A stretch of DNA of 64,000 nucleotides from Methylobacterium thuringiense (lineage in GTDB: Bacteria > Pseudomonadota > Alphaproteobacteria > Rhizobiales > Beijerinckiaceae), in contig NZ_BPRA01000002.1 of NCBI RefSeq assembly GCF_022179645.1, positions 186,001-250,000 on the forward strand, read 5' to 3'. Shown in pieces: positions 8,566 through 18,987 of the stretch (its first letter is position 1; each line of letters opens with the position of its first letter). Below the pieces are notes generated by a model, which had not been told where the DNA came from, searched no databases, and saw only the letters and a program-made list of their open reading frames with translations. The position numbers and the translations under genes are program-made.

Positions 8566-9744
8566 TCAACCGGCCAATTCGGCCACCAACGCGTTGAGCA
8601 CAGGCGCCCCCCGCGCCGTCGCGGCAATGCGACCCGTCCCGGTCCGCGTAATCAACCCGTCGCCAAGCAGCATCTCGATGCGGCCGGGATGGAGCGCCCT
8701 CCCCTTGAGTATCGCGTAGCGGTCCGGGTCTATACCCTCGGCTAGCCGCAGGCCCATCATCAGATACTCGTCACCCTGCGCGTCGGGCGTGAGCGCCTCG
8801 GTCTCGACGATGCCGTGGCCGTCACGCTCAACGCGGGCTAGCCAAGCTTCGGGCACCTTCTCCGTCACCGTGCCGGTGCGGCCCTTGGGCAGGACGAGGC
8901 GTCCATGGGCGCCGGGGCCGATGCCGGCATACTCGCCGTAGCGCCAGTAGAGCAGGTTGTGGCGCGACTGCGCACCGGGGCGCGCATGGTTCGAGATCTC
9001 GTAGGCCGAGAGGCCGGCCCGGTCGCAGACCTCCTGCGTTACGTCGTAGAGGGCGCGCGATGCGTCGTCGTCCGGCGGCACCAGCCTCCCGGCCTTAGCG
9101 AGGCCGAAGAACGGCGTGCCGGGCTCGATGGTGAGCTGATAGAGCGAGAGGTGCTCAGCCGCATGGGCGATCGCCTCGGTCAGCTCGGCACGCCAGGCCC
9201 CCGGCGTCTGGCGCGGGCGGGCGTAGATCAGGTCGAAGGAGTACCGCTCGAAATGGGCGGCGGCCGTTTCGACTGCGGCGAGCGCCTCGGCGACGCTGTG
9301 CAGGCGGCCCAGCGCCTTCAGGTCCGGATCGTTCAGCGCCTGCACCCCGAGCGAGACGCGGTTGACGCCCGCTGCGCGATAACCCCGGAAGCGGCCCGCC
9401 TCGACACTGGTGGGATTGGCCTCCAGCGTGATCTCGACATCGGGCGTCGTGCCCCACGCGGCGGCGACAGCATCGAGCAGGCCGGCCACGGTCTCCGGTT
9501 TCATCAGCGACGGCGTGCCCCCACCCAGAAAAATGCTGGAGACCGTGCGGCCGGGCGTCCGGGCCGCGGTATGGGCGATCTCGGCCTTGAAGGCAGCGAG
9601 GAAGCGCACCTCGTCCACGGGCGCGTAGCGGACATGGCTGTTGAAATCGCAATACGGGCACTTCGAGGCGCAGAACGGCCAGTGCAGGTAGATGCCGAAG
9701 CCCGCGTCGCGGGTCGGGTGGTCCGGCACTTCGGAATGGGACAT
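8566..9744 (-). CDS. hemW: HemW-like radical SAM protein
   Basis: A 392-aa radical SAM protein with the cluster motif CASKCPYC near residue 25 and the following FNSH typical of HemW/HemN-like proteins. Members are often labelled oxygen-independent coproporphyrinogen III oxidase, but HemW proteins bind haem and act as haem chaperones. The HemN-like C-terminal domain is present. ATG 9744 gives a short N-terminus before GIYLHWPFC; the frame is open upstream through the gap to rdgB. It lies 35 bp downstream of rdgB in a minus-strand run. Confidence 0.88.
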   Translation of the reverse strand: MSHSEVPDHPTRDAGFGIYLHWPFCASKCPYCDFNSHVRYAPVDEVRFLAAFKAEIAHTAARTPGRTVSSIFLGGGTPSLMKPETVAGLLDAVAAAWGTTPDVEITLEANPTSVEAGRFRGYRAAGVNRVSLGVQALNDPDLKALGRLHSVAEALAAVETAAAHFERYSFDLIYARPRQTPGAWRAELTEAIAHAAEHLSLYQLTIEPGTPFFGLAKAGRLVPPDDDASRALYDVTQEVCDRAGLSAYEISNHARPGAQSRHNLLYWRYGEYAGIGPGAHGRLVLPKGRTGTVTEKVPEAWLARVERDGHGIVETEALTPDAQGDEYLMMGLRLAEGIDPDRYAILKGRALHPGRIEMLLGDGLITRTGTGRIAATARGAPVLNALVAELAG

Positions 9745-9779
9745 GGGTCTCAGATGCGCGCGCAGCCGACCGGACGCAA

Positions 9780-10415
9780 TCAGGCCGGACGGCGCAGGCA
9801 GGCGGCGGCGAGCAGCACGAAGGCGCGGGCGCGGTGCGAGAGCGCGGCCCCACTCTGCCAATCCACCCCGTGCTTCTCCTGCGAGGACATCTCGCCGAAG
9901 GTGCGATCGAACCCGTCGGGCAGGAACAGCGGATCGTAGCCGAAGCCGAGGGTTCCGCGCGGCGGGACGAGGTTGCCGTGGACGCGACCCTCGAACAGTT
10001 CGGTGTGGCCGTCGGGCCAGGCCAGCACGAGCGCCGAGACGAAATGCGCGCGGGTCGAGGGCGTGCCGCGCCGGGCGACTTCCTCTGCGATCCGGGCCAT
10101 GGCGCCCGAAAAATTCTTGTCCGGGCCGGCCCAGCGGGCCGAAAAGATCCCCGGAGCGCCGTCGAGCGCTTCGACGCAGAGGCCGGAATCGTCGGCGAAG
10201 GCCGGCAGGCCCGAGGCTTGAGCCGCCGCATGCGCCTTGATGGCCGCGTTCTCCGCGAACATCGTGCCGGGCTCGTCGGGCTCGGGCAGGTTCAGCTCGC
10301 CGGCCGAGACCGCCGCAATACCGAAGGGCGCGAGCAGCTCGCGCATCTCCACGAGCTTGCCGGCATTGTGGGTCGCGATGACGACGCGGCCCGCTAGGAG
10401 GCGCGGCGTGCTCAC
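9780..10415 (-). CDS. rdgB: XTP/dITP diphosphatase (RdgB/HAM1)
   Basis: House-cleaning pyrophosphatase of 211 aa that hydrolyses dITP/XTP to monophosphates. Family motifs are [10 protein letters not shown] near the N-terminus, [12 protein letters not shown] in the centre and [10 protein letters not shown] near residue 155. Start is GTG at 10415, which overlaps the rph stop by 4 bp (GTGA). The rph-rdgB pairing, here followed by hemW, is widespread in Proteobacteria. Confidence 0.94.
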   Translation of the reverse strand: MSTPRLLAGRVVIATHNAGKLVEMRELLAPFGIAAVSAGELNLPEPDEPGTMFAENAAIKAHAAAQASGLPAFADDSGLCVEALDGAPGIFSARWAGPDKNFSGAMARIAEEVARRGTPSTRAHFVSALVLAWPDGHTELFEGRVHGNLVPPRGTLGFGYDPLFLPDGFDRTFGEMSSQEKHGVDWQSGAALSHRARAFVLLAAACLRRPA

Positions 10416-11125
10416 GCGATGGTCTGCTTCTGTAGGGCGACGAGCTCCGAGATGCCGCCGCGGGCGAGACGGAGCAGTTCCAGGAACTGCTCTTCGGAAA
10501 ACGGCTCCTGCTCCGCGGTGCCCTGCACCTCGACGATGCCGCCCTTGCCGGTCATCACGAAGTTCGCATCGGTGTCGGCGGCCGAGTCCTCCACGTATTC
10601 GAGGTCGAGCACCGGGGTGCCCTTGTAGATGCCGCAGGAGACGGCGGCGACGTGATCGCGCAGGGGGTCTACCGAGATGATCGAACGGGCGCGCATCCAC
10701 GAAAAGCACTCGTGCAGGGCGACCCAGGCGCCGGTGATGGCGGCTGTGCGGGTGCCGCCATCGGCCTGCAGCACGTCGCAATCGATCGAAATCTGCTTCT
10801 CGCCGATCGCGGGGAGGTTCGTCACGGCGCGCAAGCTACGGCCGATCAGGCGCTGGATTTCCTGCGTACGGCCGGAAGGCTTGCCGGAATTCACCTCGCG
10901 GCGGGTGCGCTCGTGCGTGGCGCGCGGCAGCATGGAATATTCGGCCGTGATCCAGCCTTTGCCGGAGCCGCGCAGCCAGGGCGGACCGCGCTCTTCGAGG
11001 GAGGCCGTGCAGAGCACCTTGGTCTCGCCGAAGGTGACGAGACAGGAGCCTTCCGCATAGCGGGCGACGGCCCGCTCGAGCGTGACCTTGCGCATCGCGT
11101 CCGGAGCGCGCTTCGAAGGCCGCAT
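10412..11125 (-). CDS. rph: Ribonuclease PH
   Basis: Phosphorolytic 3'-5' exoribonuclease that trims tRNA 3' ends. The 237-aa protein begins [17 protein letters not shown] and contains [15 protein letters not shown] and the conserved [15 protein letters not shown]. Length is normal. Its stop overlaps the GTG of rdgB. It is transcribed in the same direction as ssb 91 bp upstream. Confidence 0.96.
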   Translation of the reverse strand: MRPSKRAPDAMRKVTLERAVARYAEGSCLVTFGETKVLCTASLEERGPPWLRGSGKGWITAEYSMLPRATHERTRREVNSGKPSGRTQEIQRLIGRSLRAVTNLPAIGEKQISIDCDVLQADGGTRTAAITGAWVALHECFSWMRARSIISVDPLRDHVAAVSCGIYKGTPVLDLEYVEDSAADTDANFVMTGKGGIVEVQGTAEQEPFSEEQFLELLRLARGGISELVALQKQTIA

Positions 11126-11216
11126 CCTCGTCTCCCGTGCCGTGTGATGAGGCCGGGCTCTTAGGCTCCCCCGCCGCGGGCGGCAACCCGCGACGGAGGA
11201 TGGCTACCAGACCGGC

Positions 11217-11801
11217 CTAGAACGGGATGTCGTCGTCGAGATCGTAGCTCGGGCGGCCGCCGCCCGAGCTGCTGCCGCTGCCACCACCGCCGGCCGGCTT
11301 GCGGTCGCCGCCGCCACCGGAAGAACGGCCTCCGCCGTAATCGCCGCCCCCGCCGGAACGGCCACCACCGCCGCCGCCGTAATCGCCGCCGCGGCTGATC
11401 TGGCCGCCGCCATCGTCATCGCTGCCGGCGAAGTCGCCGCCGCCGCCGGCACGGCCGTCGAGCAGGGTTATCTCACCGCGGAAACGCTGCAGCACCACCT
11501 CGGTGGTGTACTTCTCGACGCCTGACTGGTCGGTCCATTTGCGGGTCTGGAGCTGACCCTCGATGTACACCTTCGAGCCCTTGCGCAGGTACTGCTCGGC
11601 GACGCGGGCGAGGTTCTCGTTGTAGATCACGACCGAGTGCCACTCGGTCTTCTCCTTGCGCTCGCCGCTCGCCTTGTCCTTCCAGGATTCCGAGGTCGCG
11701 AGCCGGAGGTTCACCACCGGATCGCCCGAGGCCAGCCGGCGCGTTTCGGGATCGCGCCCGAGATTGCCCACCAGGATCACCTTGTTGACGCTGCCCGCCA
11801 T
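11217..11801 (-). CDS. ssb: Single-stranded DNA-binding protein
   Basis: SSB of 194 aa. Residues 1-~110 are the OB fold ([19 protein letters not shown]). A ~75-residue glycine-rich linker follows, and the C-terminus is the acidic protein-interaction tip DLDDDIPF, which binds replication and repair partners. It is divergent from gyrA. A GTTC-N7-GTTC site lies 120-134 bp upstream of its start, suggesting LexA/SOS control. Confidence 0.97.
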   Translation of the reverse strand: MAGSVNKVILVGNLGRDPETRRLASGDPVVNLRLATSESWKDKASGERKEKTEWHSVVIYNENLARVAEQYLRKGSKVYIEGQLQTRKWTDQSGVEKYTTEVVLQRFRGEITLLDGRAGGGGDFAGSDDDGGGQISRGGDYGGGGGGRSGGGGDYGGGRSSGGGGDRKPAGGGGSGSSSGGGRPSYDLDDDIPF

Positions 11802-12194
11802 GCCTCTCTCCTACCGTCCGATCTCACGAGGGCCGTTCGCCCGGCCGAACTCATGGCGGGCGAAGCGAGCCGCGGCAACCCGGTCGCGGCGTTTGTACCC
11901 GTCAACCACAGCCGATGTTTGTTCTATATTTGTTCGATATCCGTCGCAAGCGAACCGCCTGATCTATCCACCGGCGACAATGGTCTTCGCGGGGCGATCC
12001 TGTTAGCTGTCGATCCCTGTCGGATCGGGGGGCGAGCGGGTTGCGCCGGTCCTGCGAAATGACTAATTAACCACTTGAAATCACACGGTCTTCTCTAAAC
12101 GCCGCGAGCACCTTCCGAAGGTGCAGGATCGAATGGCCGGGCCCCCTGCCCCGCCGCTTCGGAAGCCGACACCTCGATAGACGGACACAAGAGC
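11802..12194. other. 393-bp divergent ssb/gyrA intergenic region
   Basis: No protein-coding segment is evident. It must hold the promoters of ssb (minus) and gyrA (plus) and contains an SOS-box-like direct repeat at 11921-11935. The surrounding 40 bp are distinctly AT-richer than the rest, consistent with a promoter region for ssb. I could not assign -35/-10 elements with confidence. Confidence 0.6.
11921..11935. promoter_or_regulatory. LexA (SOS) box, alphaproteobacterial type
   Basis: The sequence GTTCTATATTTGTTC is an exact GTTC-N7-GTTC direct repeat, the LexA site described for Alphaproteobacteria. The spacer is AT-rich, as in known strong boxes. It lies upstream of ssb, a common LexA target, and 260 bp from the gyrA start. 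Binding is inferred from the motif and position only. Confidence 0.72.
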
Positions 12195-14960
12195 TTGGCA
12201 GACAACGACAAGTCCGGCGCGGGCGATCCTCCGACGCCGCCGGCCAACGACATCAAGCCGGTCTCGATCACCGACGAGATGCGCCGCTCCTACCTGGATT
12301 ACGCGATGAGCGTGATCGTGAGCCGGGCGCTGCCGGATGCGCGCGACGGGCTCAAGCCGGTGCATCGGCGCATCCTCTACTCGGCCTACGAGAGCGGCTT
12401 CCTGCCCGAGCGGCGCTACGTGAAATCGGCCCGCATCGTCGGCGACGTGATCGGTCAGTACCATCCGCACGGCGACCAATCGATCTACGACGCCTTGGTC
12501 CGCATGGCCCAAGAGTTCTCGATGCGCCTGATGCTCATCGACGGGCAGGGCAATTTCGGCTCGGTCGACGGCGATCCGCCGGCGGCGATGCGCTACACCG
12601 AATCGCGGCTGGCCAAGCCTGCGATGTCGCTGCTCGCCGACATCGACAAGAACACCGTCAACTTCCAGTCGAACTACGACGACACCCGCGAAGAGCCGAC
12701 GGTCCTTCCGGCGCGCTTCCCGAACCTGCTCGTCAACGGCGCCGGCGGCATCGCCGTCGGCATGGCGACCAACATTCCGCCGCACAATCTCGGCGAACTG
12801 ATCGACGCCTGCTTCGCCCTGATGGACGATCCGGGCATGACGATCGAGGCGTTGACCGAGATCGTGCCCGGACCCGATTTCCCCACCGGCGGCTCGATCC
12901 TCGGCCGGGCCGGCACGCGGCAGGCCTACGCCACCGGTCGCGGCTCAATCATCATGCGGGCGAAGTCGCAGGTCGAGGAGCTGCGCAAGGAGCGCGAGGC
13001 TCTGATCTTCACCGAGATCCCGTATCAGGTGAACAAGGCGACGCTGATCGAGAAGATCGCGGAGCTGGTGAAGGAGAAGCGGATCGAGGGCATCTCCGAT
13101 CTGCGCGACGAATCCGACCGCGACGGCATGCGCATCGTGGTCGAGATCAAGCGCGACGCGATGGCCGAGGTGGTGCTGAACCAGCTCTATCGGTTCACGC
13201 CGCTGCAGAGCTCCTTCGGCGCCAACATGGTCGCGCTGAACGGCGGCCGCCCCGAGCTGATGAACCTGAAGGACCTCCTCACCGCCTTCATCGATTTTCG
13301 CGAAGAGGTCGTCTCCAGGCGGACGAAGTTCCTTCTCAACAAGGCCCGCGAGCGCGCCCACGTCCTGTGCGGCCTCGCCATCGCCGTCGCCAACATCGAC
13401 GAGGTTATCCGCCTGATCCGGACCTCGCCGGATCCGAACACGGCGCGCGAAGCCCTGATGGGCCGCGACTGGCCGGCCTTCGACATCGCCCCGCTGATCG
13501 CGCTGGTCGACGACCCGCGCCATCGCGTGAAGGAAGACGGCAGCTACCGGCTCTCCGAGGTCCAGGCCCGCGCCATCCTCGATCTGCGCCTGCAGCGCCT
13601 CACGGCTCTCGGCCGCGACGAGATCGGCGACGAGTTGAAGAAGCTGGCCGAAGAGATCGCCGACTACCTCGACATCCTGCGCTCGCGCGCCCGGATTCAG
13701 GCCATCGTCAAGACCGAGCTTGCGGAGGTCAAAGAGGCCTTCGCCACGCCGCGCAAGACCGTCATCCTCGACTACGATTCGAACGTCGACGACGAGGACC
13801 TGATCCAGCGCGAGGACATGGTCGTCACCGTGTCCCATGCCGGCTACGTCAAGCGCGTGCCGCTCTCGACCTATCGGGCTCAGCGCCGCGGCGGCAAAGG
13901 CCGCACCGGTATGTCGACCCGCGACGAGGATTTCGTCACCCGGCTGTTCGTGGCCAACACCCACACGCCGGTGCTGTTCTTCTCCGACCAGGGGCAGGCC
14001 TACAAGGAGAAGGTCTGGCGCCTGCCGGTGGCCGCGCCGAACGCCAAGGGCAAGGCCCTCGTCAACATCCTGCAGCTGCAGAACGAGGGTGAGCGCATCA
14101 CCACGATCATGCCGCTACCGGAGGACGAGGCCTCCTGGGAGACGCTCGACGTGATGTTCGCGACCGCCAGCGGCAACGTCCGGCGCAACAAGCTGTCCGA
14201 CTTCGTGGTGGTGAACCGCAACGGCAAGATCGCCATGAAGCTCGATGAGGGCGACCACATCGTCCATGTCGAGATCTGCCGCGCCGACCAGAACGTGCTG
14301 CTGACGACTGCCAACGGCCAGTGCATCCGCTTCCCCGTCGAGGACGTGCGCGTCTTCAAGGGACGCGACTCCACCGGCGTGCGCGGCGTCAATCTGGCCA
14401 AGGACGACAAGGTCATTTCGATGGCGATCCTCAACGCCTTCGATGCCTCGCCGGAGGAGCGCTCGGGCTATCTCAAGATGCGCCGCGCCGTGATCGGCGA
14501 GCCGGGCGAAGAGGCCGGCGAGACGGGCGCCGAAGCAGAGGCCGACGAGGGCGTGGCGGAAGCCGCGATCTCCCTAGAGCGCTACGAGGAAATGGGAGCT
14601 CGCGAGCAGTTCGTCCTCACCCTGTCGGAGCGCGGCTACGGCAAGCGCACCTCGTCCTTCGAGTACCGGACCTCGGGCCGTGGCGGTAAGGGCATCACCG
14701 CGATGCGGGTCAACGCCCGCAACGGCAGCCTGATCGCCTCGTTCCCGGTGGAGCCGAGCGACCAGATCATGCTCGTCACCAATGCCGGCCAGCTCATCCG
14801 CGTGCCGGTGGACGACATCCGCATCGTCGGCCGCGCCTCGCAGGGCGTGACGGTCTTCAACACCGACAAGGCCGAACGGGTCGTCTCCGTCGAGCACATC
14901 GAGGGTGAGGACGGCATGGAGGTCGAGATCGAGGATGAGGGCGGCGGCGAGCAGGCCTGA
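12195..14960 (+). CDS. gyrA: DNA gyrase subunit A
   Basis: GyrA of 921 aa, the breakage-reunion subunit that supercoils DNA with GyrB. TTG 12195 is the start. The catalytic tyrosine is Tyr134 (AAMRYTE). The GyrA-box QRRGGKG that marks gyrase rather than topoisomerase IV is present at about residue 560. The C-terminal beta-pinwheel includes an acidic Glu/Ala-rich insertion near residues 768-795 and ends in an acidic tail. The helix-4 quinolone region reads [10 protein letters not shown], with Gln95 where E. coli has Ser83. Confidence 0.97.
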   Translation: MADNDKSGAGDPPTPPANDIKPVSITDEMRRSYLDYAMSVIVSRALPDARDGLKPVHRRILYSAYESGFLPERRYVKSARIVGDVIGQYHPHGDQSIYDALVRMAQEFSMRLMLIDGQGNFGSVDGDPPAAMRYTESRLAKPAMSLLADIDKNTVNFQSNYDDTREEPTVLPARFPNLLVNGAGGIAVGMATNIPPHNLGELIDACFALMDDPGMTIEALTEIVPGPDFPTGGSILGRAGTRQAYATGRGSIIMRAKSQVEELRKEREALIFTEIPYQVNKATLIEKIAELVKEKRIEGISDLRDESDRDGMRIVVEIKRDAMAEVVLNQLYRFTPLQSSFGANMVALNGGRPELMNLKDLLTAFIDFREEVVSRRTKFLLNKARERAHVLCGLAIAVANIDEVIRLIRTSPDPNTAREALMGRDWPAFDIAPLIALVDDPRHRVKEDGSYRLSEVQARAILDLRLQRLTALGRDEIGDELKKLAEEIADYLDILRSRARIQAIVKTELAEVKEAFATPRKTVILDYDSNVDDEDLIQREDMVVTVSHAGYVKRVPLSTYRAQRRGGKGRTGMSTRDEDFVTRLFVANTHTPVLFFSDQGQAYKEKVWRLPVAAPNAKGKALVNILQLQNEGERITTIMPLPEDEASWETLDVMFATASGNVRRNKLSDFVVVNRNGKIAMKLDEGDHIVHVEICRADQNVLLTTANGQCIRFPVEDVRVFKGRDSTGVRGVNLAKDDKVISMAILNAFDASPEERSGYLKMRRAVIGEPGEEAGETGAEAEADEGVAEAAISLERYEEMGAREQFVLTLSERGYGKRTSSFEYRTSGRGGKGITAMRVNARNGSLIASFPVEPSDQIMLVTNAGQLIRVPVDDIRIVGRASQGVTVFNTDKAERVVSVEHIEGEDGMEVEIEDEGGGEQA

Positions 14961-14964
14961 GCTC

Positions 14965-15006
14965 CGTCATTCCAGGTTCGCGCCTTCGGCGCGCCCCGGA
15001 ATGACG
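14965..15006. repeat. REP-like palindrome after gyrA (possible terminator)
   Basis: An imperfect inverted repeat begins CGTCATTCC and ends GGAATGACG, with an inner GCGCC-TTC-GGCGC hairpin. It begins 5 bp after the gyrA stop. Such CGTCATT-edged palindromes are dispersed repeats in many alphaproteobacterial genomes. A second CGTCATT-edged palindrome in this window lies inside thiE. It may also terminate gyrA transcription. Confidence 0.6.
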
Positions 15007-15065
15007 CCAGCGCAAGGTCGACACCCGGTTTCGTTCCCCCCCAAAATGCTCTACCTCCCAGCGCG

Positions 15066-15575
15066 ATGACCCGCACAGCGCTTTATGCCGGCTCGTTCGA
15101 TCCGGTGACGAATGGCCATCTCGACGTGGTGCGTCAGGCGAGCCGTCTGGCCCAGCGTCTCGTGCTGGCGATCGGCGTGCATCCGGGCAAAGCTCCGATG
15201 TTTTCGGCCGAAGAGCGGGCCGAACTTCTCAAACAGACCTGTGCGCCGCTGGCCGAGGCGGAGGGCTGCGGGGTCGAGATCGTCACCTTCGACGATCTGG
15301 CGGTCTCGGTGGCTCGGCGGCATGGGGCCAGCGTGTTCATCCGCGGCCTGCGCGACGGCACCGACCTCGACTACGAGATGCAGCTCGCCGGCATGAACGC
15401 CACCATGGCGCCGGAGGTGCAGACCGTGTTCCTTCCGGCCTCGACCGGCGTCCGGCCGATCACGGCGACCCTGGTGCGCCAGATCGCGGCCATGGGCGGG
15501 GACGTGTCGCCCTTCGTGCCGCGGCTCGTCGCCGAGCGCCTCGCCGCACGCTTCGCAGAATCCAAGACGACCTGA
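15066..15575 (+). CDS. coaD: Phosphopantetheine adenylyltransferase
   Basis: CoaD converts 4'-phosphopantetheine and ATP to dephospho-CoA, the penultimate CoA step. The 169-aa protein has the nucleotidyltransferase signature [14 protein letters not shown] and the second conserved patch [16 protein letters not shown]. Length is standard. The gene is followed 15 bp later by a cyclophilin gene, with which it may be co-transcribed. Confidence 0.96.
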   Translation: MTRTALYAGSFDPVTNGHLDVVRQASRLAQRLVLAIGVHPGKAPMFSAEERAELLKQTCAPLAEAEGCGVEIVTFDDLAVSVARRHGASVFIRGLRDGTDLDYEMQLAGMNATMAPEVQTVFLPASTGVRPITATLVRQIAAMGGDVSPFVPRLVAERLAARFAESKTT

Positions 15576-15590
15576 GGAGATCACACCATT

Positions 15591-16133
15591 ATGAACCGCC
15601 GGCTTGCCGTCCTCACGCTCGCGCTGACCGCCGCGCTCGGGCTGTCCGCGCCCGCGCGGGCAGCGGATTCCAACACCGTCTACCTCGAGACCAAGGATGG
15701 TCGCGTCACGATCGAGCTACGTCCCGAGATTGCACCGAAGCACGTCAAGCAAATGAAGACTTTGATCGGCAAGGGCTTTTACGACGGCCTGAAGTTCCAT
15801 CGCGTCATGGACGGCTTCATGGCGCAGACCGGTGACCCCAAAGGCAACGGCACCGGCGGATCGAGCTTGCCGAACATCCCGGCCGAGTTCTCTTCCGCGC
15901 CGTTCAAGCGCGGCACCCTCGGCATGGCCCGCTCGGGCGATCCGAATTCCGCGAACTCGCAGTTCTTCATCTGCCTCGGTGATTCGCCGTTCCTCAACGG
16001 CCAGTACACCGTCGTCGGCGTCGTCACGAGCGGCATGGATGTCGTCGACAAGATCAAGAAGGCGGATCCCGGTGCACAGGGCGGCGCCGTGACGAACCCC
16101 GACAAGATCGTCTCGCTGAAGCTCGCGAACTGA
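15591..16133 (+). CDS. Secreted cyclophilin-type peptidyl-prolyl isomerase
   Basis: Cyclophilin of 180 aa with an N-terminal signal peptide (hydrophobic run ending ARA-A near residue 24), so it probably folds periplasmic proteins. Core motifs are FHRVMDGFMAQTGDP, with the catalytic Arg, and FFICLGDSPFLNGQYT. It starts 15 bp after coaD and is followed closely by a small secreted protein. A cytoplasmic paralogue without signal peptide lies at 16990. Confidence 0.93.
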   Translation: MNRRLAVLTLALTAALGLSAPARAADSNTVYLETKDGRVTIELRPEIAPKHVKQMKTLIGKGFYDGLKFHRVMDGFMAQTGDPKGNGTGGSSLPNIPAEFSSAPFKRGTLGMARSGDPNSANSQFFICLGDSPFLNGQYTVVGVVTSGMDVVDKIKKADPGAQGGAVTNPDKIVSLKLAN

Positions 16134-16140
16134 GCGGGCG

Positions 16141-16626
16141 ATGCGCCGGCTCGCTGCCATCTCGGTGATGGTCGCGGCGCTGCCGGCGTCGGCACTTGGC
16201 TACGGCCCGCTCCAGCCGCCCCTCAGCCTGCCCGATACCCTGCGCGGTACCGTCCAGGTTCCGCTGCAGGGCATGGCCGGGGGCGAAAAGCCTGTCGGCG
16301 GCAAACCGATCGATACCCTGCGCGACCTGTTTCCGGCGCTTGCCGCCTGCTGGCAGGCGCCGGAGGGGCTGGCCAAATTCGAACGCACGGAGATCACCGT
16401 GCGCTTCAGCCTGCGCCGGGACGGCTCGGTGATCGGAAGCCCGCGGATCACCTTCTCGCAGACGCCCGCCGACGCGCGCGGCAAGGCGCTTCTGATCGAA
16501 GCGAGCCTCTCTGCTGTCCGCCGCTGCACGCCGGCCCGGATCACGCCGGCTCTTGGCGGCGCCATTGCCGGGCGGCCGCTGGCGCTGCGCTTCGTCTACG
16601 AAGGCCCCAAGGGCCGGGGTGTCTGA
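16141..16626 (+). CDS. Small secreted protein, TolA/TonB C-domain-like
   Basis: A 161-aa protein with a signal peptide (to about residue 20, ending ALG-Y). The middle and end (CWQAPEG, ITVRFSLRRDGSVIG, then a second Cys in RRCTPA) resemble the C-terminal fold of TolA/TonB-family proteins. No transmembrane anchor or Pro-rich spacer precedes it, so it is not a full TolA. The two cysteines may form a disulphide. It starts 8 bp after the secreted cyclophilin. Function is not established. Confidence 0.7.
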   Translation: MRRLAAISVMVAALPASALGYGPLQPPLSLPDTLRGTVQVPLQGMAGGEKPVGGKPIDTLRDLFPALAACWQAPEGLAKFERTEITVRFSLRRDGSVIGSPRITFSQTPADARGKALLIEASLSAVRRCTPARITPALGGAIAGRPLALRFVYEGPKGRGV

Positions 16627-16989
16627 GCGGTGCGACGGGCGCGATCCCTATGGTGCAGCAACGTCATGGGTAGAGTCCTGGCGAGCTTTGCAGCGCCACG
16701 AGTGCCTGCCGTCATGCGCCATACGATGGCGAAAGACGTGATGGGGTTGAGATCATCGTCCAGCTCATCCTAAACGACGCTGGCATGATCGGCGGCATTC
16801 TTCGACACCCCCTTCGTTGCCAGCGTTCCGATACCGACTGCGCGAGCGAACCTCGTCGCGGCAACCATGGCGTCCCTTCGAACCTGCACGCCCGTGCGAA
16901 TCTCCCATGCTATGGCGGGCCGACTCGCCGGGCATATGATCGTCCTGCATCTCATCGACCGAAGACCGAAACCGTAAGGATCCGAAAGC
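16627..16989. other. 363-bp intergenic region, nothing recognised
   Basis: I see no convincing coding frame, RNA gene or strong hairpin. The last ~40 bp, including AAGGA about 10 nt before ATG 16990, must carry the ribosome-binding site of the downstream cyclophilin gene. Confidence 0.5.
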
Positions 16990-17451
<462 letters not shown>

Positions 17452-17583
17452 GCTATCTGAGTTTTCGCGGCGGCGAGGTCTCTCGCCGCCGCCGGCACGG
17501 TTGAACGCAGCGTTCTCGATCATGCGCCATCGGCTCGGTGATCCGCCTTCCTATGGTTTCACGCGCCGCAGCGAGTTTTTTCC

Positions 17584-18330
17584 ATGATCCCCTGGGTTCA
17601 TCTCGATACCGGCACCGTGCCCGGTGAGGACAGCACGCTGCGTCTGATGCGGCGCGGCGACGAGTTTTCCATCGTCGTCGGCACCATCGAACTCATGAAC
17701 AACCGCCTCAGCGCCTCGGAGAAGGCGCTGGCGAACCTCGTCTGCGAACGCCTGCGCGGCCGGCCTCGCGTCCGCATGCTGATCGGCGGCCTGGGCATGG
17801 GCTTCACGTTGCGTGCCGCCCTCGACGACCTCGGCCCGGATGCCGCGATCGTCGTCGCCGAACTGGTGCCCGCCGTCGCCGCCTGGGCGCGCGGTCCCCT
17901 CTCCCATATCTTCGCCGGCATCCTCGACGATCCTCGAGTCGACCTGCGCGTGGACGATGTCGGCCGCCAGATTCGGCTGAAACCGGCGCAGTACGACGCG
18001 ATCCTCCTTGATGTCGATAACGGCCCCGAGGGCCTGATGCGCCGCGAGAACGATCGTCTCTACGGCGTCGACGGGATCGGCCAGGCCCGCGCCGCGCTCC
18101 GCCCCGGCGGCATCCTCGGCGTCTGGTCGCAAGGGCCGGACCGGATGTTCAAGTCCCGCCTCGAGCGCTCGGGCTTCGCGGTCGAGGAGGTACGCGTGCG
18201 CGCCAACGGAGGCAGCGGCCGCCGTCACGTCCTCTGGATCGCCGCCCGGACGGGAGGGGTGCAGCCCGATGCCCGGCGCGGCGCCTCACGGAGTTCGCGG
18301 CCCCGCCTCGGCCGCGCAGCCGCCGGCTGA
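17584..18330 (+). CDS. Spermidine-synthase-like (polyamine aminopropyltransferase fold) protein
   Basis: A 248-aa Rossmann-fold protein. The glycine motif is RMLIGGLGMGFTLRAAL around residues 60-75, followed by an acidic residue (VVAELVP), then YDAILLDVDNGP, as in spermidine synthases and related methyltransferases. Homologues in Alphaproteobacteria are usually annotated as spermidine synthase, but the polyamine-binding residues cannot be confirmed here. A basic, serine-rich tail of ~25 residues is not part of the fold. It converges on mobA. Confidence 0.75.
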   Translation: MIPWVHLDTGTVPGEDSTLRLMRRGDEFSIVVGTIELMNNRLSASEKALANLVCERLRGRPRVRMLIGGLGMGFTLRAALDDLGPDAAIVVAELVPAVAAWARGPLSHIFAGILDDPRVDLRVDDVGRQIRLKPAQYDAILLDVDNGPEGLMRRENDRLYGVDGIGQARAALRPGGILGVWSQGPDRMFKSRLERSGFAVEEVRVRANGGSGRRHVLWIAARTGGVQPDARRGASRSSRPRLGRAAAG

Positions 18331-18344
18331 GCGGGATCGCAGCG

Positions 18345-18977
18345 TCAGAGCCGCGATGCCGCAGCTGTATCCTTTAGAATCGCCTCGGCGGCCGCAAGGT
18401 CGGCGGGCGCGTTGACGTTGAGGAACGGATCGACCGGCTCGACGGGCCATTCGGAGATCGCGCTGCCGTGGCGCGCAATGAAGGCACCGAGGCGGCGCTC
18501 ATCCCGTTCGCCAAGCGCAGCGCATAGGTCGCCGCGCAACGAGACGGGCCAGAGCGCGACGGCATAGTGATCGCGCCCGCCCGAAGCGGCGACGGCGATC
18601 GGGCAGCTGTCGTTCAACGCTCGATGCAGCCGCGCGACGAGATCCGGCGGCAGGAACGGCGTGTCGCTCGCCACGCTGACGACGTGGCTCACTCCCGGAC
18701 GATGCCCGGCGGCGAAGTCGAGCCCCGCCAAAATGCCCGCAAGCGGTCCGGGATGGCCGCCGACGCTGTCGGGCAGGACCGGGCCTGCGAATTCGCGAAA
18801 GCGAGCCGGATCGCCGTTGGCGCTCAGCACCAGCCCGGCGGCGCATTGCGGCCCCAGCCGCTCCACCACGCGGTCGAGTAGGGTGCGGCCGCCGAGCCGA
18901 AGGAGCGGCTTGTCTCCTCCCCCCATCCGACGGGCGAGGCCGCCGGCCAGGATCACGCCGAGGGTCGGCGGCGTCAT
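18345..18977 (-). CDS. mobA: Molybdenum cofactor guanylyltransferase
   Basis: MobA attaches GMP to molybdopterin to make the bis-MGD cofactor used by formate dehydrogenases and DMSO-reductase-family enzymes. The 210-aa protein has the signature LAGGLARRMGGGDK at residues ~9-22 and the later SVASDTPFLPPDL. ATG 18977 gives a normal N-terminus; the frame is open upstream into mrp. It lies 10 bp downstream of mrp. Confidence 0.93.
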   Translation of the reverse strand: MTPPTLGVILAGGLARRMGGGDKPLLRLGGRTLLDRVVERLGPQCAAGLVLSANGDPARFREFAGPVLPDSVGGHPGPLAGILAGLDFAAGHRPGVSHVVSVASDTPFLPPDLVARLHRALNDSCPIAVAASGGRDHYAVALWPVSLRGDLCAALGERDERRLGAFIARHGSAISEWPVEPVDPFLNVNAPADLAAAEAILKDTAAASRL

Positions 18978-18987
18978 GGCGGGCGCG

